Part shown: positions 57,502 to 64,000 of the stretch, piece after piece
How positions within the stretch are numbered: the first letter of the stretch is position 1
How the letters are laid out: each line of letters opens with the position of its first letter
Assembly: GCA_025617375.2 (NCBI GenBank)
Contig: JAMYGW020000004.1
Coordinates: 62,001 to 126,000 of the forward strand
DNA length: 64,000 nt
Source: Acarospora socialis
Taxonomy: Eukaryota > Ascomycota > Lecanoromycetes > Acarosporales > Acarosporaceae
Reading direction: 5' to 3'
Notes under the pieces: generated by a model
What the model saw: the letters and a program-made list of their open reading frames with translations, nothing else
What the model was told of the DNA's origin: nothing
The model's database searches: none
Made by a program: the position numbers and the translations under genes

Positions 57502-58317
57502 ATGTATGCATCGCCGAGACAGCAGTCATATGCGCCTTCACCTTACGGTTTCACACCAAACCCTTCACTGTCGGCGACGATTAGCCTGGACGAGGTACGC
57601 TTTGTGCTTATTACAAATTAACAAGGTGTAACAACTAGGGTAGGAAGTCAAGCTCTCCACGACCACAGCTGAGAGAGACCTCTATGACTCGTTGGCAGAG
57701 ATCTACAGCATCATTGTGACTCTCGACGGCTTAGAGAAAGCATACATCAAAGACTCCATCACAGAATTGGAGTATACAGAAACATGCAGTCGTCTCCTCA
57801 AGCAGTATAAGTCGAACCTAAGCGATGAGTCCGTGTCAAGAGACTTCGTGGACTTGGAAACATTCAAACGCGAGTGGGATGTATGTGAGTCGAGCAACAG
57901 TCCGTGGATGCTGCTCACGTACGGTGATAGATTGAATGTCCAAGAGCCACAGAGCGCCTCCGCGTTGGTCTGCCTGCAACCGTCGAGCAGCCGTCCAAGA
58001 ACCAAGCTACCAATGGCACTGGAGGAGGGGCTGCTGGCAGCTTGATCTTAGCAGCAACAGAAAACTTTATCACTTTTCTCGACGCCTTGAAGCTGAATAT
58101 GGTGTCGAAGGATAGTCTCCACCCGCTATTATCAGAGGTCATCCAATCGGTGAACAAGGTTACGGACCAGGACTTCGAAAACCGCGGAAAGATCATACAA
58201 TGGCTGATCACGCTGAACCAGATGAGAGCTACGGAGGAGCTCACAGAGAATCAAGCAAGGGAACTGGCATTTGACATGGAGCAGGCATACCGTAGCTGGA
58301 AATCGACGTTGACTTAA
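57502..58317 (+). CDS. VPS28: ESCRT-I subunit Vps28
   Basis: Exons 57502-57594, 57644-57880 and 57931-58317 (49- and 50-nt introns) give 238 residues, the usual length. The N-terminal core reads EVKLSTTTAERDLYDSLAEIYSIIVTLDGLEKAY and ends in FKREWD, joined by splicing to IECPRATERLRVGLPATVEQ. The C-terminal four-helix domain is LAATENFITFLDALKLNM through RGKIIQWLITLNQMRA and ELAFDMEQAYRSWKSTL. Vps28 works in ESCRT-I at endosomes, sorting ubiquitinated cargo into multivesicular bodies; its C-terminal domain binds ESCRT-II/III partners. The start MYASPRQQSYAPSPYGFTPN is as in fungal homologues. Confidence 0.95.
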
Positions 58318-58631
58318 GAGGAGTTCTCGACCAGAAAGGGATGTCTCGCTCCTGTTTATTATGAAACTATGGTCCCACATGTCGGTGAAAGATCCTGATT
58401 TATTCATTGGAACGGGCAACGAAGCGTGAGGTTGAAGACCTTTTCCATACACATGGCCACTCATGCCAGCTATAAAGCATCACGCTGAACGCCAAAGTTC
58501 GTCAAAGCCGACACTCGCTCTTCATATTTTCGCTTCACCACCGCTGGTCTTGGAATTTCACATCGAGAGAAGCATTTCCGATCCACCTAGTCTTCCTTCA
58601 CAAAGACGCTGTCGCTCGGATCTCCCCCCGA
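58318..58631. other. Short convergent interval
   Basis: The 3' flanks of VPS28 and the small minus-strand gene. After the TAA of that small gene its frame stays open 14 more codons to a TAG at 58587-58589 (see findings). Confidence 0.45.
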
Positions 58632-58958
58632 TTAAACCGGTCCAAGCCTCAGGAACCGCTTCTTCTCAGGGACGTCACTCTTTGTGGTGCTGACACTGCT
58701 GGATCGGCGAGGTCTGTGTACTGCTACAGGCTCTTCAGCTGGCAAAGACGACAACGCGGTGATAGCTTTGGCAGAAGCGGCCTGGGCTGCCGTTGTGGAA
58801 GGACTTTGGATATCGCTGGTCTTCGAGAGCGGTAATGGTTGCCCAAATGAGGCCGATTGTGTAGGGGAGAGAACGAGGAAGTTCGATGGGTTTTGCTTCT
58901 GAGAGTGAGGGATGTCCGAGGGAAGCGCCCGCTCAGCTGTCAATGTCGAGAAGGACAT
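58632..58958 (-). CDS. Small conserved fungal protein with KKRFLRLGPV C-terminus
   Basis: A 108-residue single-exon frame starting MSFSTLTAERALPSD. It is Ser/Pro/Ala-rich (FLVLSPTQSASFGQPLPLS, TAAQAASAKAITALSSL) and ends in EKKRFLRLGPV. The [KR]-R-[FY]-L-[KR]-LGPV block recalls the C-terminus of a family of small uncharacterised fungal proteins, where I expect HFGG or HWGG next; here TAA interrupts, and GGDPS follows after the stop. No function is known to me. Composition suggests a mostly disordered protein. Confidence 0.6.
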   Translation of the reverse strand: MSFSTLTAERALPSDIPHSQKQNPSNFLVLSPTQSASFGQPLPLSKTSDIQSPSTTAAQAASAKAITALSSLPAEEPVAVHRPRRSSSVSTTKSDVPEKKRFLRLGPV

Positions 58959-61442
58959 TATTCTCGTATGAGAGAGGATGACGAGAGATGTTCTGGTCAA
59001 AGACGACACACAAGAATTGATGGGTATAGGTACGGTGGGTAGAACAACTGCTTATGAACGAGCGGTGATCGCGGACCAGAGCAGGCAATTTACTAATATA
59101 GCATCGAAAGCTCCGGAATATGCAGGGTGCGTTGGACCTCATATTGGCCAACAAATATTCGCTCGACGTGTCCCGTACTACTTCCGGCTAGACAGTATGT
59201 GTCTTGGAGATGAAGGTGAGAGAACATGGGTATAGATTCCGACGGGCTCCGTGGGTCCCTTATCGCGAAAGTAAGCCCGTTAGGTTAAGGTATGATCACG
59301 AGGCATGTGGATTCGTCCGATTGCATGAAAGCGCAGCCGAAGATCAAGCGGAGGCTACGGAGTAATTCTGGGGTAATTAAATATACCGTTCAAGATCGTA
59401 CCGCGGCCTTGAAGAGAGCGCAACGGACTTTCGAAAGCCGAATTGCAATTCCAAAATGTTATTACATCTTGGATGTTGGATGCGTGAGCACACCACCCCT
59501 CCTGGGGCAACTTCATTCGTCCGAAACGCTGAGGCTTTGCGCTTTGGTCGAGGCACCGCTGTGTCAGACAGCGGTCGTCAGCTGCGGAGTGGGGTGGGAT
59601 TCCTTGCTATTAGTCCTGGACAAGGCGTCAATACGGACGCTGCAGGCTATGACTGGGCGAGCTAGGGCCGTACGAAGCGTACCTCATACTGGCTTCATCG
59701 TGTTGAGCTCATCATTTAGATGCGCTTGAAGCCTTCAAAAGCAACTTGCGCGAGCCTCAAGTGGCGGAATCCTTCCGCACATCCGCCGAGCAGCGGAGGC
59801 AAGCGACAACGGTGTCAACATAGGCGCTTATTTCTCACGTGTTTATCCATATACTCGCTGTTATTCGTGTCTACCAACAAGTGCACTGTTCAAGTGATGA
59901 ATATCTCGAAAGTGGAACGAGACTCCCGTCAGCTATGTGTGCCACGGACATCTTGTCAACAGCCACATGCTCAAGCTAGAGTACTCGTGCAGTTACAGCA
60001 GGGAAGGGAGCGTATACGGTAATCTCTGATGCAGCAGGCCCACCGGCATACAAAGAAGACATAGACTCAGATGAGTCTGTACTTCGTACTCCTTGCACCG
60101 CATCGTCTGGTGGCTTGGACTACCCCCAAATACAGGCTTAGAGATCAATATAACGGACGGGCATATACCGACCTTCGTCGTTCGTTGGTTGCACATATTA
60201 CTCCGGCGCCGCAAGAACGCCTGCACAAAGGTCACAAATCTTGCCTCTGCTTGTAGTTCTCATTCGTCCAAGCAGCCGCCGTCATTAGACACACGCCATC
60301 TGTGATGGCGGCTTGAAGAGGATCGTCTATTTAACCAATAGCTATCACCACACGACAGACGTTTGCCTATCATCCACTCTATATATTTCAGAGAAAACGG
60401 GCAGGCAAGGCAACCTTGCGTCAATGACGTACTGGTAGCATTGTGACGATGGCTTTCTCAGAACATGCGCTGCAGTACTCCGTACTCGTTTGCATACATA
60501 TAGCTATTGTATCAGCTATAAGATCACTTGCTGGACTGACATACCTGTCCCTGGTGGAGAGCCTGACAGTCGTACTATACAGTCATCCCTCTGGAGACTG
60601 CCCGCTCTCTTAGTCTGATGCTGTCCTGCTGATATGATGGCACTTTGTACTGCGGTCGAATATTATTATTGTAGATGGTTTGCTTACCCTTGACAACGTT
60701 ACAACAGCCGAGTCAATCCGCACATCCCTGCAAAGTTGATACTGGTACTTCACCATTTCTTTGAGTAAGATAGCAACGCTCACACTCTTGCCCTTACTCC
60801 TTCTCCCTCCCTCAGTCACAGTCAGTCAATCAACAAACGATCCTCCATCCCCCAAGGTCAGGAGCTCCACTTATTTGCCCTGGCTGCCCGTACTGCACTG
60901 TGCCGCTAGTGTTGGCTCAGCCTTTGGCAACGAGCTATGCTCCGACCCCCTTGACACGGCCCCTCCAACTGCTATAACCGTCACGATGTGCTTGTTATCT
61001 TCGCCGAAGGTGCGGCACTGAAGGGACACGCACTCCGCGCCGTACTCAGCTTAGAATAACAGATTGCAGAGTGAACTGGACCCGGATGCTCGGGACATGT
61101 TGGCATCGTGTATAAGTAATCGCACATGCTGCGTACTTCGCCCTACAGACTCGTTCTTCATCCGCCTCACACACAGCGAGCCGCATTTACATCTTCTGAA
61201 CATTGTGGGAAAGAGCATCTGTTGTAAGTGTCCTTTTGCTACCTTCGCTTTACTTGAAGGCGAGGCGTTAGCAGCTGTAGTGTTTGATGCTTACAATGTC
61301 TCTCAGCATATCTACCTGCGGTGGAACTCTACATTCCAGAAGGTCTACACCTCGCTGCAATAATCACGGTAACCACGATCTCGAGAGGGACGCCTCAATC
61401 GAACTCAAATCCGGTGCAGGTTTACACAGACGATTCTCAGAC
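58959..61442. other. 2.5-kb gene-poor region
   Basis: Nothing I can support as a gene. Open frames of up to 145 codons (59292-59729) have no conserved look, and one near 60761 that seems to begin with a hydrophobic leader starts at TTG. Confidence 0.5.
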
Positions 61443-61589
61443 ATGTGTACTCGAGTAATCCACCACTACGGCTGCGGGCATCAACTCATTGAAACAGCAG
61501 CCTGTGCAAACTTCCGAGGTGGCGCATGCAGGGGTGTCAACGACAAGTATCTGATGCACGCCGAGAATTGCGATAGTTGCGGTGGTTAA
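61443..61589 (+). CDS. Small Cys/His-rich conserved fungal protein
   Basis: A 48-residue frame, MCTRVIHHYGCGHQLIETAA, then CANFRGGACRGVNDKYLMHAENCDSCGG. Cys and His spacing (C..., HHYGCGH, C, C, H..NC..C) fits a small zinc-binding module, and the MCTRVIHHYxCGH opening is one I associate with short or N-terminal modules in many filamentous-fungal proteins. The frame stays open upstream to 61284, so the ATG at 61443 may be internal to a longer or spliced product. No function is known. Confidence 0.6.
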   Translation: MCTRVIHHYGCGHQLIETAACANFRGGACRGVNDKYLMHAENCDSCGG

Positions 61590-63620
61590 TACGTATGTAT
61601 ATCGAGGGTACCCCCATGGTATTGAGGACAGTACTTACCCGTAAACAGTCTCTAGTCGCATCCCACGCTCTCGAGATAGAGGCTGATTCAATTCATGTGC
61701 CTACTTCATGTCGAAATTTCATTCTTTACGTCGGATCGATGTGGCGATGGCAGAGTTTCATGAAATTCATCTGAATTCCTGATTGCAAGTCAAAAGGGGT
61801 AGCACAGGAGGCGCCATGAGCGAGAATCAGATGGGTCGGGTTGTTCATTGGTCAGCTGGGAATTCCCGCCCGCACAGTTTGGAGTCATCATAGAAGGAAA
61901 GGCAGGGCCAGCAATGGCAGGACGGTCATTTTTAGTACCGCTGGCAATTGGGTTACGCAGATACAGGAAGGAAAGTTTAGCGAAGCAATGTTCACAGCCA
62001 GCCACCACCACTACCAGCCACATCACGTTTTGTGTGGAGTTCAACCTGCAGATCTGCGTATATCGCGCTTCAGGGGGCCCTCTAAATCAGAATTGCTTTT
62101 TGAAAGCTGATAACCCTGTACACCATCAGATGAACTTCAGCAAAGAGAAGCAGACATGCGTCCATGCATGAGCCGGACTCCAGCCAATTATTTGACAGCA
62201 CGGCAACTGAGTGGCACAAGAGGAGGAGCGACGGCGGCAGTTAATGGGGTCTGCTAGAGGACTTGGACGGATACAGTTATGGGTGCATGCAGCCTTACTT
62301 CAACCGGCTGTAGAGCCTCGAAGACAATCGTGACGACCGCGGCTATACGGTCAATGAAGGCAATCGCCCTATAGTCGAGTTGTCGCTAATTTGTAAGGTC
62401 GTTGCGGATACAGCAGCCTATAGCGACGTCATCCTTGTGAGTGTGTAGCTGTACATGCGGGTGATCGTCGAGTGACTGACATGCTGCATCTCAAGCCTTT
62501 ACGCCTCACATGCATGCAGCTATATACAGTCAGCTGACAACGGCAACACATTTGATTCGTCGCTACACCCAAACTACCCACCTTATACGGCAAAGGCGCA
62601 GAAGTAATACGGGGAGTAAAAAGCAAAACTGACAGCAACGGGCCGCAACGGCACGGAATACCACAAGCAAAATCCAAGCCTCGATGAAGGGACACTGCAG
62701 CGCATCCGTCAGGTAGCATCCGTCAGAAATAAATAACTGGTACGGCAGCACAACTAGCCATACACTGTGGCACAAACATTGGATATCAATTTGATAGCGG
62801 AGCCTGAAGGTTGCCTAATCAATACATAAATCAACTTCTTCATTTATTCGTGCCGCAATATCGCAAATGGCACAAACGCTGAAAGAGTTACCTCGTAGTG
62901 TCCACCAGTGGCATCGCAGCTGGATCTTCAGTGGTTAATTGACAGTGGCATAACGGTTGCCGTCTTGGAAGCTCTTGGTCCCAATGTTGATGGATTCATT
63001 TCAATCGAGGAGGGACCCCAACGGAGCTATGTCTATGCACGGATCGGTAACCCTACTCGACACATACCAGACAATGAATCGTTCACACGTGGATAACAGG
63101 ATGGGCGGCTGCGGGAGAAGCCCGCATCCATGACCTTTACCGTACATTGATATTCCCGAGTGGCTGATCGTCAGATATCATCAAGGGTGGGGGGAAGACG
63201 TTGGCAAGGCAGTAAAGGGGTCCGACAAGAGTGCTGACTCTTACGGAAGGGTGTGGCCGCTGATGCAGCGGTTACAGTCCTCGGCGCTGTGTTTGAAAGC
63301 CACAGCATATTCGTAGATTATGCCGGCGCAGCTGATGATGATCATACGTGTTTGACACTCCACCCCGGACATTGTAGAGCGTGAGCAATAATACCTCTGA
63401 CAAATTTCCTACATTGTATTCAGTGCGACCCCAAGTTTCTCTTCGTTTCTTCGTTTTGACGGAGCTCCCTCGACGTAACCGTGTTGGTGGGGGTCGCTGC
63501 TTACTAAGCTAACTAACCCCAACAATAGCCCTTTATCCCGTCCCAAGCCATGTGTTGATATGATCTTTCGGCGAACGGAATCTCCACCAGCCACCTCGTC
63601 TTTACGCCGATGATGATGTG
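61590..63620. other. 2-kb gene-poor region upstream of MDM12
   Basis: No supported gene. A frame at 62908-63096 lacks an ATG. The last ~150 bp act as the MDM12 promoter/leader. Confidence 0.5.
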
Positions 63621-64000
63621 ATGTCCATAGATATCGACTGGGACAATCTCACCACTGGCGCTGATGGCCTGGCTCTCGCCGAGCGGGTACGAGACTTCAT
63701 CCATGACAAATTCCAGCAGGTGACACTGCCCCGTTTCATTCGGTCCGTTGAGGTCCATTCTTTCGAGTTCGGTACCGCTGCTCCTGAGATTGAGCTGAAG
63801 GACATATGTGACCCGTTTCCTGACTTCTACGAGGAAGAGGAGGACGACGGAGAAGAGGAAGATAGTGATGAGGGCGGTAATGAGGTGAAGGAAGGGCTAC
63901 AGATTAGCCAGACTCTCAGTCAAGGGCGACCAACCGAATATCCTTCAAGAGCAGAGACTGGCTCCGTTGGAGGCTCTAATTCACGACCACCGCCTTATAT
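63621..64000 (+). CDS. MDM12: Mdm12, ERMES complex subunit (5' part; runs off the window)
   Basis: The first 126 codons are present and the frame is open to the window edge. [20 protein letters not shown] and [18 protein letters not shown] followed by [32 protein letters not shown] are hallmarks of Mdm12, including the start of its lipid-binding SMP domain and the acidic insertion typical of Pezizomycotina. Mdm12 is the peripheral subunit bridging Mmm1 (ER) and Mdm10/Mdm34 (mitochondria) for phospholipid transfer. The ATG at 63621 is preferred because the MSIDIDW start is the family norm. Confidence 0.95.
   Translation, partial: MSIDIDWDNLTTGADGLALAERVRDFIHDKFQQVTLPRFIRSVEVHSFEFGTAAPEIELKDICDPFPDFYEEEEDDGEEEDSDEGGNEVKEGLQISQTLSQGRPTEYPSRAETGSVGGSNSRPPPY

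Noticed and set aside
59292-59729. 145-codon plus-strand open frame
   Set aside because: Has an ATG, but composition looks random, with no recognisable motif and no splice context.
60761-61021. Secreted small protein candidate with hydrophobic leader
   Set aside because: The leader starts at TTG, there is no ATG in frame before it, and the downstream sequence is low in conservation signals.
62908-63096. 62-codon open frame (LQWLIDSGITVAVLEALG...)
   Set aside because: Looks protein-like but begins at GTG with no supporting start or homology I can name.

Overview
The window is nuclear DNA from a filamentous ascomycete (Pezizomycotina). Most genes carry short spliceosomal introns (49-270 nt) with GTAAGT/GTATGT-like donors, genes lie on both strands without operons, and the protein set is typically fungal (Vps28, Mdm12, Rok1, Noc2, Dus3, an Sfp1-type zinc-finger factor, L-arabinitol dehydrogenase, Bap31/Yet-type ER protein, ATP synthase subunit g). 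I cannot fix the class or genus from the sequence alone. Exon boundaries below were placed by matching splice sites to reading phase and to family-conserved sequence across the junctions; all are inference without RNA data.

Layout, left part (1-24 kb): a platelet-activating-factor acetylhydrolase-like lipase (+), a bZIP factor (+), a long low-complexity protein with a C-terminal Cys/His module (+), a ~293-bp inverted-repeat element (MITE-like) just upstream of L-arabinitol 4-dehydrogenase (+), a 4-kb gene-poor stretch, a family-2 glycosyltransferase (-), another gene-poor stretch, a proline-repeat SPRY protein (-) and a metallo-beta-lactamase-fold-like protein (-).

Middle part (24-41 kb): a vacuolar Ca2+/H+ exchanger (+) with seven exons, including a 16-nt microexon, and an unusually long hydrophilic loop; a ~4.4-kb gap holding a decayed transposable element on the minus strand; a conserved fungal protein with a weak PAS-like stretch (-); ATP synthase subunit g (+); a zinc-free alcohol-dehydrogenase-like/enoyl reductase (+); an amidase (+); then a degenerate ~118-bp tandem array between the amidase and ROK1 3' ends.

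Right part (41-64 kb) is dense with housekeeping genes: ROK1 (-) and a DUF1479 oxygenase-like gene (+) diverging from a ~320-bp gap, a Bap31/Yet-type ER protein (-), DUS3 (-), an SFP1-type regulator (+) tail-to-tail with NOC2 (-), NOC2 diverging from VPS28 (+), two small conserved fungal proteins, and the 5' part of MDM12 running off the right edge. Rok1, Noc2, Dus3 and the Sfp1-like factor all concern ribosome or tRNA biogenesis; the others serve membrane traffic and ER-mitochondria contact (Vps28, Yet, Mdm12), mitochondrial energy supply (subunit g) and small-molecule metabolism. The intergenic DNA is peppered with short AGGTA/TACCT palindromic motifs that I do not see in the exons.
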